Shown: positions 8,901-17,621 of the stretch, piece by piece
How the letters are laid out: each line of letters starts with the position of its first letter
Numbering within the stretch: position 1 is the first letter of the stretch
Origin: a virus
IMG/VR virus record: IMGVR_UViG_3300025154_000275
Span: 1 to 34,704 of that record
Direction: 5' to 3' (one strand)
DNA length: 34,704 nt
Notes under the pieces: model-generated
Databases searched by the model: none
Told to the model about the DNA's origin: nothing
The model's input: the letters and a program-made list of their open reading frames with translations, nothing else
Made by a program: the position numbers and the translations under genes

Positions 8901-11460
8901 CATTTTCATGTTGAGTGACTGTTTGATTTGGAAAAGTCTTTTTAATGTCTTCAAGATTTACTTTACCTAATGCTTCTTGATTTTCAGTTGCTTGAAACTG
9001 TGGAGCACCTGCTACTTGTTGTTCATTAGTGAACCCACTCTGCAAACCTCCGGGCAAGTTTCTAGGAACCTCAGTTTGAACTGCCTGTCTATTTACTGAT
9101 GGAACATCACCAAGACTTTCAGCAATTTGACGAAACCTTACCTGACGTTTATTTTGTTCAGCTAAAGACGGAACAACATTTTGTTTTGCTTCACTTTGTA
9201 TCTTAGCATCCTGCTGAACATCTTTTTCAATTTCAGTAAGTTGAGTCTCAAAGAACTTCTTCCTCATAAATGCTTCCGTTCCAGGAGTCATTTTTTCATT
9301 GCGAAGATTAAGTTCTTTTTTAACCTCTTGCCAATAACCCTCTAGAATAGATTTTTCTCTTTCAGTAAATTTCTGTGTTAAAAATACTTCAGCAGATTCC
9401 TGAGCATTCTTAACACCAGGCTGAAGAAACATTTGATTATAAAGTTTCTGCCTGACTGCTGGATCACTCTCTTGAGTAATCGAAGACATTACCTTTTGAA
9501 GTTCTTGCTTTCGTTGGTTAGCAATAGCATCTTCACCTTGAGCAGCAAAGACTTCTGCAGAAGCAGCAGCGTCTTTAACTCCAGGCTGCATGAACATCTT
9601 TTCATACAGTGTTTGCCTAGCTTGAGGATCAGGCTCAATAACTATTTCCTCAAGAACACTGTTCAAGCGTTCCTGATCTTTAGCTCTTACAATTTGATCA
9701 AACTGACTAGTGTCTGCATTAGCAATAGTTTCTGCAGATTCACTTGCATCTCTTTCAAAAGTCTGAAACAAGCCATCATAAACTTTCTGCAACTCTTGTT
9801 TCTTTTGCTGACTCTGAGTGTTTGCAATCTGAGTTGAAAGCCTATCCAGGATGTCTTGCTGCTCAGTAGATTTTTCACCAAAGACTTGTGCTGATTCATT
9901 TGCGTCTTTATTAACTCCACCGAGCCAAAGGCTATTGTAGAAGTTTTCCTTTTCCTGGCGAATCTCATCAGCTTTCTTCGGATCACTGAATTCAGAAGTC
10001 TGATTAGTTTTTTGCTGAAGCTGCCTGTCAAGAAGAGTATTTTTCTCCTTCTTCAGATTAAAAATCCTGTCAGCAATTGATGCCTTCTTTGTAGGATCAG
10101 TTTCATCTTTATATTGTTTAAGAGCTATCTCTTCTCTCTTATTAATTGTATCAAGATCTTCGTTGATTTTCTGAGCATCAGCAATTCTCTTCTCAGCTAA
10201 CTTATTTTCAATCTCTTTTGCTTGCTTCTCTTCAGGAGAAAGTGCTTCATATTCTTTCTTAACCAGTTCTTCTTTCTTCTGTCTTCCAGAATTAATCCGA
10301 TCCAGAAGACTCTGATTATTTTTATTATCCTCAACAATCTTTCTAATCACTTCAGCCGGAGCAACATTTTCTTTTCTTGCTTTTGCTTCAAGTTTATCAA
10401 GATCCTTAATGAGTTCTTGGTTTGAATTAATGTCAGTGGTTAACTTTTGAATGATTTGTCCAAGTTCGTCTTCTTTCAGATTGAGAATATTTGCTGCTCG
10501 CCTGTCAAGCTCTAACTCTTGTTCAGTCTTTTCAGCTGGCTTATCTACTCCTGGAAGTAAGTTTGCTCCAGCACCCATTACTCCACCAAGAATAATAGCT
10601 TGTGCAGCTCCCTCAGGAACTCCTTCCAGCAAAGGCTTATCAAGAGCTGCATTAGTAAATATTGTTTCTTGAACAGTTTGTGGTAATTCCTCAAAGACAC
10701 CTTCAGTTATACCACCCCCAATAATAGATTTCACAACACCTTTAAATCCTTCTTTCTTAGCAGGATTTAACCCAGAAATTACCATCGTATCTATATCAGC
10801 AAAACCAAGTTTCTTGGCTAGTGATCCACCGACTATGCCAAAAGCTGTGGTACCCAATCCTGATACTACTGCAAGTGCCGATTGTTCAGCAGTCAAAAGA
10901 TCATCAGGTGTGGCATTTCTTATTTGCTCTGCAGTTTGTCCAGCAGATATTGCACCTTCACCCACAGCACCAGCACCAATAGCAGATCCAGTTTTACCCA
11001 AAGTAGTTACAGCCTTCGGTACTAATCTGCTACTAAGCGCCATCGCACCACGACCTAATACACCACCAGTAGCAACAGATGGCAATGTCTCAACAATACC
11101 ATGAGCAATAGTGCTTGGATTTTCCAGCATTGCTTGTGCTGTATCAACAAAGCCTTTTGCAGCATCAACCTTTTTATTTGCTTCTTGTTGTGCAAGAGAA
11201 TATTCTTCAGAAAGATCTGCCTGCCATTCTTCTGGCTTTATACCAATATGCTCAAGGCCACGACCAACTCTACCACCAGTTGGAATATCGGCAAGCCCTA
11301 CAATTCCTTGACCTGCACCAATAACACCTTTAGCAAGAGATATACCAGTATCTTTTAATGTAGAGCCTAAAGTACGTTCAGGAACAGGCGTATCAAAAGA
11401 ATCAAACTGAGCATAAGGATCTTCTGAATCATCAAACTGATCGTAAGGATTTATATCCAT
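5956..11460 (-). CDS. Giant internal-virion-type protein with HExxH metallopeptidase motif (1834 aa)
   Basis: Very large multidomain protein, most like the polyvalent or internal virion (ejection) proteins of short-tailed phages. The acidic N-terminus (1-30) is followed by Gly/Ala-rich amphipathic and hydrophobic stretches (about 35-300) suited to membrane contact. A long charged coiled coil spans about 310-480. Four related repeats of about 56 residues lie between about 500 and 710, then more helices. A zinc-peptidase-type motif HENKH (H917, E918, H921) is followed by a long helical region. The C-terminal part (about 1290-1834) includes PPFRF near 1682 and GGKLYYWHYG near 1725. That region recalls the conserved ends (LPD38 or PLxRFG type) of large phage proteins, from memory and unverified. 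The start is supported by AAGGA about nine bases upstream. It is the last gene of the virion operon. Ejection with the DNA into the host is inferred. Confidence 0.85.
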   Translation of the reverse strand: MDINPYDQFDDSEDPYAQFDSFDTPVPERTLGSTLKDTGISLAKGVIGAGQGIVGLADIPTGGRVGRGLEHIGIKPEEWQADLSEEYSLAQQEANKKVDAAKGFVDTAQAMLENPSTIAHGIVETLPSVATGGVLGRGAMALSSRLVPKAVTTLGKTGSAIGAGAVGEGAISAGQTAEQIRNATPDDLLTAEQSALAVVSGLGTTAFGIVGGSLAKKLGFADIDTMVISGLNPAKKEGFKGVVKSIIGGGITEGVFEELPQTVQETIFTNAALDKPLLEGVPEGAAQAIILGGVMGAGANLLPGVDKPAEKTEQELELDRRAANILNLKEDELGQIIQKLTTDINSNQELIKDLDKLEAKARKENVAPAEVIRKIVEDNKNNQSLLDRINSGRQKKEELVKKEYEALSPEEKQAKEIENKLAEKRIADAQKINEDLDTINKREEIALKQYKDETDPTKKASIADRIFNLKKEKNTLLDRQLQQKTNQTSEFSDPKKADEIRQEKENFYNSLWLGGVNKDANESAQVFGEKSTEQQDILDRLSTQIANTQSQQKKQELQKVYDGLFQTFERDASESAETIANADTSQFDQIVRAKDQERLNSVLEEIVIEPDPQARQTLYEKMFMQPGVKDAAASAEVFAAQGEDAIANQRKQELQKVMSSITQESDPAVRQKLYNQMFLQPGVKNAQESAEVFLTQKFTEREKSILEGYWQEVKKELNLRNEKMTPGTEAFMRKKFFETQLTEIEKDVQQDAKIQSEAKQNVVPSLAEQNKRQVRFRQIAESLGDVPSVNRQAVQTEVPRNLPGGLQSGFTNEQQVAGAPQFQATENQEALGKVNLEDIKKTFPNQTVTQHENGSVSVQFKNGQGLTINSIQGAGQGLVKLAIETGQMSKTGKILGITVENEILLDENFADNKTLWHENKHVLDNLGLITEADDSALNKEFNKLRKAGKLDFALSTHKDPKQRMVENRANMFAQIMVNRAEYRNTAFGKVIQRVIDFFQQLFSFGKQTVSGLAREVESGKIYERQAEALREGMPMFEVREAPVQKISDDVYHQMYSERNSLVRTIGQTLRMRGHEIKQLIDKGLGSISTRLKNVDPMLRAEIRNLDFRTAQKIVTALRIAHPLLEKTKQMSPQDKFVWDAARRNSDEGKIKEIAAKYNMTADQEKLRTVLDQIRQDAIDVGYDVGFIEEYWPRIIKDQEGFLQATKGISQRPVITDAIKVYADKLGMTVEKFEIEYPEQAADIASNTILGRNLGIGGPGNIQARQYETVPPELNKFYMDSDAALMQYIYSMTKKIEARRFFGKVPERIATLKAEKKRKQVMLTDYEKANNAARIEDVSGDLIRIEQELDKYKLQRDYTENIGTYINDLRMSGRIQADDEKVVRDILDARFHEHGATGIVNAYKNMSYIDVMGSPISALTQIGDLAWAMYVGKVWTPRGLADTIKNVGKAITKKSEITKEDLGIERIAQEFADGTTLGNAVSWVFKKVGLERIDSIGKETLINNAFSTYKAMASTEAGRTELLKQIKPIFGTQSESVINDLLANNPTDNVKMLLYHRLLDFQPVALSEMSEQYLKSGNGRVFYMLKTYTLKQFDVFRNEAWHKIKTGERDQVIEGIGNMIKLVSLLTLANAGADELKDWMLGKETKFEDHVIENFLTMGGASKYVRMQTTREGLGSGLIGQILPPFRFVNSISKDLNQLYGSYITGDTIDFDHARIVESIPIGGKLYYWHYGRGEDYKKSSNEQEFGKVSKEVDIFKKQLENSEDKRTFLNSNLDGFKQMKLHENFQSALNRNQAVINKLKKIDQTTNVRERLGQLQQQREMILKRYFEVTGTVQ

Positions 11461-11496
11461 ATTTAGTGTTCCTTATAACTATATTAATAATATAAA

Positions 11497-12549
11497 TTAT
11501 TTACCTTCTGCCCAAGATGGTAAATATTTATATCTTGCTTTAAACTTAGCTGCTGTTTGAGGATTCTTTCGTAAGTAATCAAGAGCAGGATGATTTTTTG
11601 GAAGTTCCATTGGTTGGCCAAGTTGTTCTGGTGTTCCATCAACATAGCCAGTCTCGTCAGCATTTGGCATTAGAAGTCTTTGTCTCTTAGTATTTCCAGT
11701 AGGATCAATAGGATCGGATTCCTCAATTAGCATAGGTTTTAATTTAGCTTCCTTAACTGAAGGATTCTGTAATACCTGACCTTGAATATCACGTAACTTA
11801 TTTTCTGCAATAACACCTTGTGCATCAATCCTATTCTTCTCTGCATCAAGAGAAAGTTGATCCTTTGCAATCTGGTTACGATCTAAAGTAGAAAGAAAAT
11901 TTGCACGATTCATATCTCGATCTGCTTCAGCATTCATTATTTGTGCATCAGCTCGAGCCTGCCTACTTTGCAGACCTCTTACAAACATTCCACCAATACT
12001 ATCATCTACAGGCTGCTCTGTATTTAATGGATTTACTCCGAAGAATCTACCACGAGGTGTATCTCTTCTTACTGCTTGCTGAGCAAAATAATCATCCCAA
12101 GTTGGTTGCTGCCTACCTGACTGATTTATACTTCTTAAGTTAATATTACCTTTATCTCCTTTATCTTCTTTATACGAAAGAGTATTTCCACCAATATCAT
12201 AAGTAGTTGTATCTCCATCAGTTGCTACAGTCATTTTACCTAAGTCTGCATCTCTCTGAGCATTAGGAATTTCCTTAAGTTTAGGTAAATTTGAACTTAC
12301 TGGAGGTTGATATAATGAAGGTGTTTTTGGTTCACTTAAAGAAGTTGCTTGAATTATTGGCTTTTGAATATTTTGTGGATTACTTCCACCATAAAATGCT
12401 TCATTATTTGGGTCTCCTGGAATAATTGGGGCTTGTATCTTTTTTAAAGGCTTAGGAACATTAAAATTTTTATCCGTAAATGATTCATCCATAGTAGGAG
12501 GCAGACGTAATCTTTTCTTTTTTTCTTCTTCAATTTGATTCAAAGCCAT
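11497..12549 (-). CDS. Virion-associated hypothetical protein, disordered then coiled coil (350 aa)
   Basis: I do not recognise a domain. Residues 1-110 are Pro/Asn/Lys-rich and look disordered. A small strand-rich patch lies about 105-130. Residues 190-260 form a long charged helix, probably a coiled coil, rich in Asp, Arg, Asn and Gln. The last 30 residues (NHPALDYLRK to the end) look folded and basic. It lies directly upstream of the giant protein gene and downstream of a helical protein, a layout like the internal-core protein cluster of podoviruses. A GAGG ribosome binding site precedes the ATG. Confidence 0.72.
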   Translation of the reverse strand: MALNQIEEEKKKRLRLPPTMDESFTDKNFNVPKPLKKIQAPIIPGDPNNEAFYGGSNPQNIQKPIIQATSLSEPKTPSLYQPPVSSNLPKLKEIPNAQRDADLGKMTVATDGDTTTYDIGGNTLSYKEDKGDKGNINLRSINQSGRQQPTWDDYFAQQAVRRDTPRGRFFGVNPLNTEQPVDDSIGGMFVRGLQSRQARADAQIMNAEADRDMNRANFLSTLDRNQIAKDQLSLDAEKNRIDAQGVIAENKLRDIQGQVLQNPSVKEAKLKPMLIEESDPIDPTGNTKRQRLLMPNADETGYVDGTPEQLGQPMELPKNHPALDYLRKNPQTAAKFKARYKYLPSWAEGK

Positions 12550-12572
12550 TTTAGCCTCGCAGATTAATTTTA

Positions 12573-13541
12573 TTATTCAAACGCACTAACAGATTGAGAT
12601 ACAATACTGTTCAAAGACATCAATGCCGCTTGTGCAGTCTTAGCAAAAACATCTGCTGCAGCAGCAAGTGCCTGAACATCAACTTGACTATTCTGAGTAG
12701 CATTATCTCTTCTATGCTTATAAACATCAACCCCTGCACCAAGTTCAGCAAGTTTTGACTGCAAAATCATTTGATCCCTATTCTGCCTTGCTCTGTACCA
12801 ATCTGCAGCAGCACTCATCATCTTAGCTTTAATATCAGTATTTAATGCTGCAATTCTTGCTGCTGAATCTGGAGCTACTGCCAGCGCACGAATATAATCT
12901 ATTGCTGCCTGCATTGCTGCCAGTCTAGATTCAATAGCTTTACCAATGGCAAACTTAATAGTTTCGATGGCTATCTCAATTTGTTTTACAGCAACAGTCG
13001 TTGTCGCGATTCCGATCCTGCCTGCCTGTTCAAATGCTGCTTGGTTAAGATCATAAATCATTGGTCCCTGGATAAGTGAAAATCCTCTTGCAGCATATCC
13101 AGCAGTTATTCCATTAGAAACTCTCTGCCCATCTCTAATAATTCTATCTCTTTCACGCTGAATTATTTGATCCTCAAGTGCTGCCGGAATTCCTGTTCCA
13201 CCATTAGTAATTGTATTTACTAACCAATTTGTCGCTTCATCAAAAGCATCACTTGCCAGGGGATAATAAGTAGCAAAAAAGTTTGCTAATTGATTAGATA
13301 ACAAGGCAATCAATGCATCACGTTCTGCTTCATAATTATATTTTGAATCATCTACTGTAGGTATTTCTGGCTCGATTGCTTCAACAGTAAACCCTGTAGC
13401 AGTTGTGGGTGGAGTAAGATAAAATCCTGCGTTACTTCTAATAAGATCTTCCGCAGCATCTTGAGCAGACTCAGTTGAATTATTTGCAGTAGCAATGGCA
13501 TTTTCAATAATTTGATTTACAATCTCTGCCGTAGTAGCCAT
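12573..13541 (-). CDS. Helical virion-type protein (322 aa)
   Basis: Almost entirely helical, Ala-, Gln- and Ile-rich protein with no signal peptide. The middle section (about 120-180), with EDQIIQRERDRI followed by AARGFS, resembles a segment I associate with phage virion proteins that carry paired Arg-Asp-Arg helices next to a turn. The C-terminal half is a long run of amphipathic helices. Its ATG overlaps the stop of the preceding gene by one base (TAATG), and AGGAG lies just upstream, so translation is coupled. An internal core or tail-associated role is inferred from position. Confidence 0.75.
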   Translation of the reverse strand: MATTAEIVNQIIENAIATANNSTESAQDAAEDLIRSNAGFYLTPPTTATGFTVEAIEPEIPTVDDSKYNYEAERDALIALLSNQLANFFATYYPLASDAFDEATNWLVNTITNGGTGIPAALEDQIIQRERDRIIRDGQRVSNGITAGYAARGFSLIQGPMIYDLNQAAFEQAGRIGIATTTVAVKQIEIAIETIKFAIGKAIESRLAAMQAAIDYIRALAVAPDSAARIAALNTDIKAKMMSAAADWYRARQNRDQMILQSKLAELGAGVDVYKHRRDNATQNSQVDVQALAAAADVFAKTAQAALMSLNSIVSQSVSAFE

Positions 13542-15394
13542 TAAAGTCTCCTATTTAATTGCATAATTTCAAACATAATATTTTCAAGATCAAAATTATA
13601 ACCATTATTTGTAATTATAAAATTCCAATAATATCCAGAAAGAATACTTCCCATATTAACACGATGCCTTGTAGTAACACTACTCGAATCTTTCATCAAA
13701 AATGTACGAGTTTGTCCATCAGTCTCAACAGTTAATGAAAGTTTTCCACTTGAGTTTAGGCCTAAATAAGCAGAAGTAACTCTCTTCTTATAAAATGATC
13801 CTAAATCAGAACGTCCAAAATCAACTAAAGCATCTATTAAATCTCCATTATCAGTAGTTCCAGTTAATTCATAAATACCATCCATTGCAACACCATAATT
13901 TTTGCCTTCATACGTATAGAAAGAATTATAACCATAATTATCATATTGACTTGTTGCTTCAGTATCTATGTTAACAACCCAAACTCTAGCAGTCTTATCA
14001 AGAATTGCGGTTGTTCCTTGCCCCGCAATAGTAGTATTGATTGCAACTATATCTTCAGATAATACTGCAGTAAATGTACCAACAACAGTATACGAATCTG
14101 AAACAGTAAGTTGCTCAAGAATATTAGCAATTGCTATTCTTGTTGCAGTAATAGTATCTACAATTGTCCCAGTATTATTTATAAAAATAATATGCTCAAC
14201 AACTGTCTTTGATGCATCTAGAACATAAATTTCTTCTAGTAGATATTTCGTCCCAACTGGCGGACCTTCAAACATCATGCCCCATCTTGACGAGAAGATC
14301 ACACTCAGTTCACCGTACTCCGCTTCCTCAAACATCCTGCCGATGAGTGATGGAAAGTCGGCGTTGACTTCTCCTCTGCCGATTGTTGTCGTAGTCATCG
14401 AGCAAACGAGTGCTGGTAACATTGCGAAGATAAATTCAGGTGTCGCCGGGACGAAAGCAAGCTCCTCAAGATACGCGGTGAGAGCCGGGAAGGTCGCATC
14501 AATTGCCCCGTAGCCATCGACCGTCTCAAACATCTGACAGCCGAACGCCGGGAAATTTGCCCTGATATAATCCGATGAACTCTTGGCGTACAGTGTGCCG
14601 GCGCCAGAGCAGATCGCCGTTGTCTGCTGGTATGTGAGCGACCCGGTTCCCTCAAGAAATGCCTTGCAAGTCCCTGCTTGGAGTAACCCTGTGCCGCCCA
14701 GTGTTGCAGTGCCAGTAGAGATAACTTCTCCGTCCTCGAATGATGCATCAGTTATCTGGTCGCCGCTGGAGTAGAGCCGACCATAGGCGTACAGGTCGAT
14801 GAACTCGGGGACTGGGGTAGGCGTTGTACTGTGGTAAACTACAGTTTCAGTTCCTGTAATCACTGCGTAAACAATCGAGTTATCCACCTGCCGGTAGATC
14901 CTGAACTCTGAATCAAAACTCGGTATACTTTGCAGGCTGGCCTTGAATACCCCGTTCTCGTAAACATGCACTCCTGTAATATCTATCGCCAGGCCATGTG
15001 TGAACTGAGATATTGACTGTCCGTCCATTCCCGCTGGACCGATCATCATACAGGCCCCTGAGATATCGCCTACTGTGAAGCGCAAGTATGAATGAAAAGG
15101 GTTTATGCTCCTTGCTGTAGTATCCCAGGCACTGCTCATCAGTTTAGCAATCTCCATCACTGGAGCTTCTATAATAGGATTCGTGACTACTGGGTCTTGA
15201 GTGGGGGTGGTGGTGACAACGGTTACAGTTGTTGTGGTAGTTGGAGATGTCCCGGTTACACCAATAGGGATATAGACAGGGGTGCCGTCTGAAGATATTA
15301 TCCAAGGGTTGGAGAAGTCAGCCCCGCCGCCACCATACCCGCCACCGAGAACAAGGTCGGTTACTGATCCATCACCAGTATATGTCAGGCTCAT
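13541..15394 (-). CDS. Tail/fibre structural protein, mosaic (617 aa)
   Basis: Beta-rich structural protein. The N-terminus is Gly-rich (16-25), then Thr-rich (about 48-72). Residues about 80-210 look like a beta-sandwich domain. Around 278-375 there are five related units with a Phe-Pro-Ala/Ser-Leu/Phe core ending near Met-Phe-Glu (for example NFPAFGCQMFE and DFPSLIGRMFEE). The C-terminal 235 residues form a separate Tyr/Asp-rich domain ending in MQLNRRL. The first 380 codons are clearly richer in GC than the rest, so the gene looks chimeric. A perfect GGAGGT precedes the ATG, and the next gene overlaps its stop codon. Attachment or tail role is inferred. Confidence 0.8.
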   Translation of the reverse strand: MSLTYTGDGSVTDLVLGGGYGGGGADFSNPWIISSDGTPVYIPIGVTGTSPTTTTTVTVVTTTPTQDPVVTNPIIEAPVMEIAKLMSSAWDTTARSINPFHSYLRFTVGDISGACMMIGPAGMDGQSISQFTHGLAIDITGVHVYENGVFKASLQSIPSFDSEFRIYRQVDNSIVYAVITGTETVVYHSTTPTPVPEFIDLYAYGRLYSSGDQITDASFEDGEVISTGTATLGGTGLLQAGTCKAFLEGTGSLTYQQTTAICSGAGTLYAKSSSDYIRANFPAFGCQMFETVDGYGAIDATFPALTAYLEELAFVPATPEFIFAMLPALVCSMTTTTIGRGEVNADFPSLIGRMFEEAEYGELSVIFSSRWGMMFEGPPVGTKYLLEEIYVLDASKTVVEHIIFINNTGTIVDTITATRIAIANILEQLTVSDSYTVVGTFTAVLSEDIVAINTTIAGQGTTAILDKTARVWVVNIDTEATSQYDNYGYNSFYTYEGKNYGVAMDGIYELTGTTDNGDLIDALVDFGRSDLGSFYKKRVTSAYLGLNSSGKLSLTVETDGQTRTFLMKDSSSVTTRHRVNMGSILSGYYWNFIITNNGYNFDLENIMFEIMQLNRRL

Positions 15395-15807
15395 ATCAGT
15401 ACCTCCTGAGTCGGGTAGTTGGTCGAGTCATATCCGACGAAAACGTAGAATCCAATGCCGCTTACCCCGTACCACGAAGCGACGTAATTATCCCCCGGCC
15501 ACACATAAAGAGGTTTCCCCCAGTCCTGATAGAGTTTCTGAGTAAACAGGGTGGTCTTCATTGGTTCTTCTGCCCAGCCGAACAACGCCTCTTTCAAGAA
15601 TGCAACTTCTGAGGCAGTCGCAACCCTGATATCAATGGCAAGGGTGGTGGTAGATTCAGTAGGATACGTTTGAATGACTGGCAAAGCACCCCCCACATAT
15701 TCTCCAGTCGGATACTCAACCACTGACACCGATCCTTGTGAGGATAGAGTGCTGCCAGTACCAGCCGGGACAACTATGTATCGCCAATCTTTTGAAAGTA
15801 TAGTCAT
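15391..15807 (-). CDS. Tail-region hypothetical protein (138 aa)
   Basis: I do not recognise this protein. It reads as a compact beta-rich domain with no signal peptide or membrane helix. It has several Trp and Tyr residues (WRYIVV, DWGKPLYVWPG) and a strand-rich C-terminus. Both ends overlap their neighbours by four bases (ATGA), so it is embedded in a coupled chain of tail genes. A small structural or connector role fits the context only. Confidence 0.72.
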   Translation of the reverse strand: MTILSKDWRYIVVPAGTGSTLSSQGSVSVVEYPTGEYVGGALPVIQTYPTESTTTLAIDIRVATASEVAFLKEALFGWAEEPMKTTLFTQKLYQDWGKPLYVWPGDNYVASWYGVSGIGFYVFVGYDSTNYPTQEVLI

Positions 15808-17621
15808 GGCATTCCTATTGCGTATTTATCGTAAGGGCCGACAGGACTCTGCGGGACTATCGGCGGACACTGGTAGGCGGCGAGGGCGTTACACCTTGGG
15901 TCATCACCGTAGAGCCCAATGGCAAAGTTATCAGCATCTCCGACCGGGAATGGCAGTTCTCCCATTACTCGCCAGGGTTCTGTGCTTGCATCTTCTTCGT
16001 CAGTTGCTGCAGTCCAGTTCAGTGAGGCGAAAGCGTATTTCTCCACCTCTGTCGGAACTCCATCAATAATTTCCTCAATCGTATGCTTGACCACACCTAG
16101 CAGAAATATTCGTTCAGGCGTAACTATACAAGGACGCACATTGATAAGTTCTACTCCTTCAGAACATTCAGGCAAGATGGTCCAGCCAGTGAATGGGGAT
16201 CCATAATGTACAGCTCTAACGCCAATCTTAACCTTGTTGCTAATACATAAATAAAGATGCGTATCTTCGAATAGTCCTGCATAAGTAATATCTGGTCTTA
16301 CGCCCTCTTCTTCAGATACAGAAGTAGGAACAAGAACAGTTGCTATATACAGTCCATCAGGAGTAAACTTAACCGCACCATACTTTCTGGTCCAAGTATA
16401 AATAATTCCTGCATGATCGTGGAACATTACTGAATCGTAGGGCACTGTGAAATTGACATTCGGATATGCACCAGCAACCTGCTCAAACATTCTCTTAGCG
16501 TTGAACCAGTCACCTGAAACTGTCACAATAGCGAGGTCAACAAGCAAAGGCATGAACTGATTTGAATTTACCAAATGCACATTCCCTCCGACTGTCATCG
16601 AATAGAACAGCCTCCACTTCTCTTCATCTGGATTATCGTCATAATATACTGATGCTTCGCAAACTTCCGACCCAGACGAAAACACATGACAAGAAGCGTT
16701 GACGGCATGGAAAAACGTACCTTCAAAAGCATAAGACCCAAGCGGTTCGCATGATCCGTCATTCACCGAGTTGCTGAGAATATTCCGCAGTGCTTCGGGC
16801 ATGGAGTCGTTCAGTATCTCGCTGAAGTGGATAGTGTCTTGCATCCCAAAGTCAACGTCGATGCTGTAGCCTACGGCCTTTCTCAAAGGATCACCAACAA
16901 AGTCATAAATCCATGCACTGTGAAAGGTGGTATATCTATCATCCCCGGTCTTCTGGTAGATCCGCCAGGGGGTATAAGCATCCGCATATTCAATATGCTT
17001 GGCAACGCAGTCTATCCGGCTTGCCTGGCTCCCGTTTGAAATATAGAACGAAGCGGTTTTTTCAAAGACCTGCCTCCACCAGTCGAATGTCCCATCATCA
17101 GCAAGGTCGTACTTCATCGAGTCGGAGACAATGATGTTGAAAGTTTCCCCGTGAAAAGGAAGCAGGACGGGAGAACAAGAATAATCAGTGACAAGGACTG
17201 TTCCTGAGTAGGTGGTATCTCCGTTGAGCAGTCCGAAGTAAGACTGGTTCACCGCAGGCAGGAACTTAACAGGATAATACCCTGTTTCTATCGGAATCTG
17301 CCCATCGAAGAACGTAGTAAACTCCCCGGCAATTCCCAAGTCCTTGAACATCACATACAAGTCTTGGGCTGGATTGAATCCGCCTGCCCAATAATCTGCT
17401 ACTGCAATCTTAATTCCATATTGTGTCGAGCAGGCTACAACCGCGCCCATTGGAGCTGTCACTTTGCCGCCGTTTAGGTCTTTACTGAGTTGCCATACCT
17501 TAAATCTGAACCCATCCCATACCGGACAAGCAGAAGGAATATCCATCTCCTTAATCTGTGCGAGCTTCTTCTTAGCAAACCATCTGCGTTTCAGGCTGCG
17601 GTCGCCGTCGAAGGTAATCAT
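15804..17621 (-). CDS. Tail-region structural protein of unknown fold (605 aa)
   Basis: I do not recognise the family. The chain begins with a basic segment (9-25) and continues as a long beta-rich protein with regularly spaced Trp, Tyr and Gly. It contains many cysteines for a phage structural protein. There is no signal peptide, membrane segment or obvious catalytic motif. Its ATG overlaps the stop of the propeller gene (ATGA), and its own end overlaps the 138-residue gene. Position among fibre and tail genes suggests a large virion surface protein. Confidence 0.75.
   Translation of the reverse strand: MITFDGDRSLKRRWFAKKKLAQIKEMDIPSACPVWDGFRFKVWQLSKDLNGGKVTAPMGAVVACSTQYGIKIAVADYWAGGFNPAQDLYVMFKDLGIAGEFTTFFDGQIPIETGYYPVKFLPAVNQSYFGLLNGDTTYSGTVLVTDYSCSPVLLPFHGETFNIIVSDSMKYDLADDGTFDWWRQVFEKTASFYISNGSQASRIDCVAKHIEYADAYTPWRIYQKTGDDRYTTFHSAWIYDFVGDPLRKAVGYSIDVDFGMQDTIHFSEILNDSMPEALRNILSNSVNDGSCEPLGSYAFEGTFFHAVNASCHVFSSGSEVCEASVYYDDNPDEEKWRLFYSMTVGGNVHLVNSNQFMPLLVDLAIVTVSGDWFNAKRMFEQVAGAYPNVNFTVPYDSVMFHDHAGIIYTWTRKYGAVKFTPDGLYIATVLVPTSVSEEEGVRPDITYAGLFEDTHLYLCISNKVKIGVRAVHYGSPFTGWTILPECSEGVELINVRPCIVTPERIFLLGVVKHTIEEIIDGVPTEVEKYAFASLNWTAATDEEDASTEPWRVMGELPFPVGDADNFAIGLYGDDPRCNALAAYQCPPIVPQSPVGPYDKYAIGMP

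Noticed and set aside
8440-11360. Several plus-strand open frames opposite the giant gene
   Set aside because: They are Leu/Phe/Ser-rich antisense shadows of a confident 1834-codon gene and have no motifs.
14395-14748. Second minus-strand frame (117 codons) inside the 617-residue gene
   Set aside because: It is Arg/Ser-rich with no coherent pattern, and lies in the GC-rich part of the gene where stop codons are rarer.
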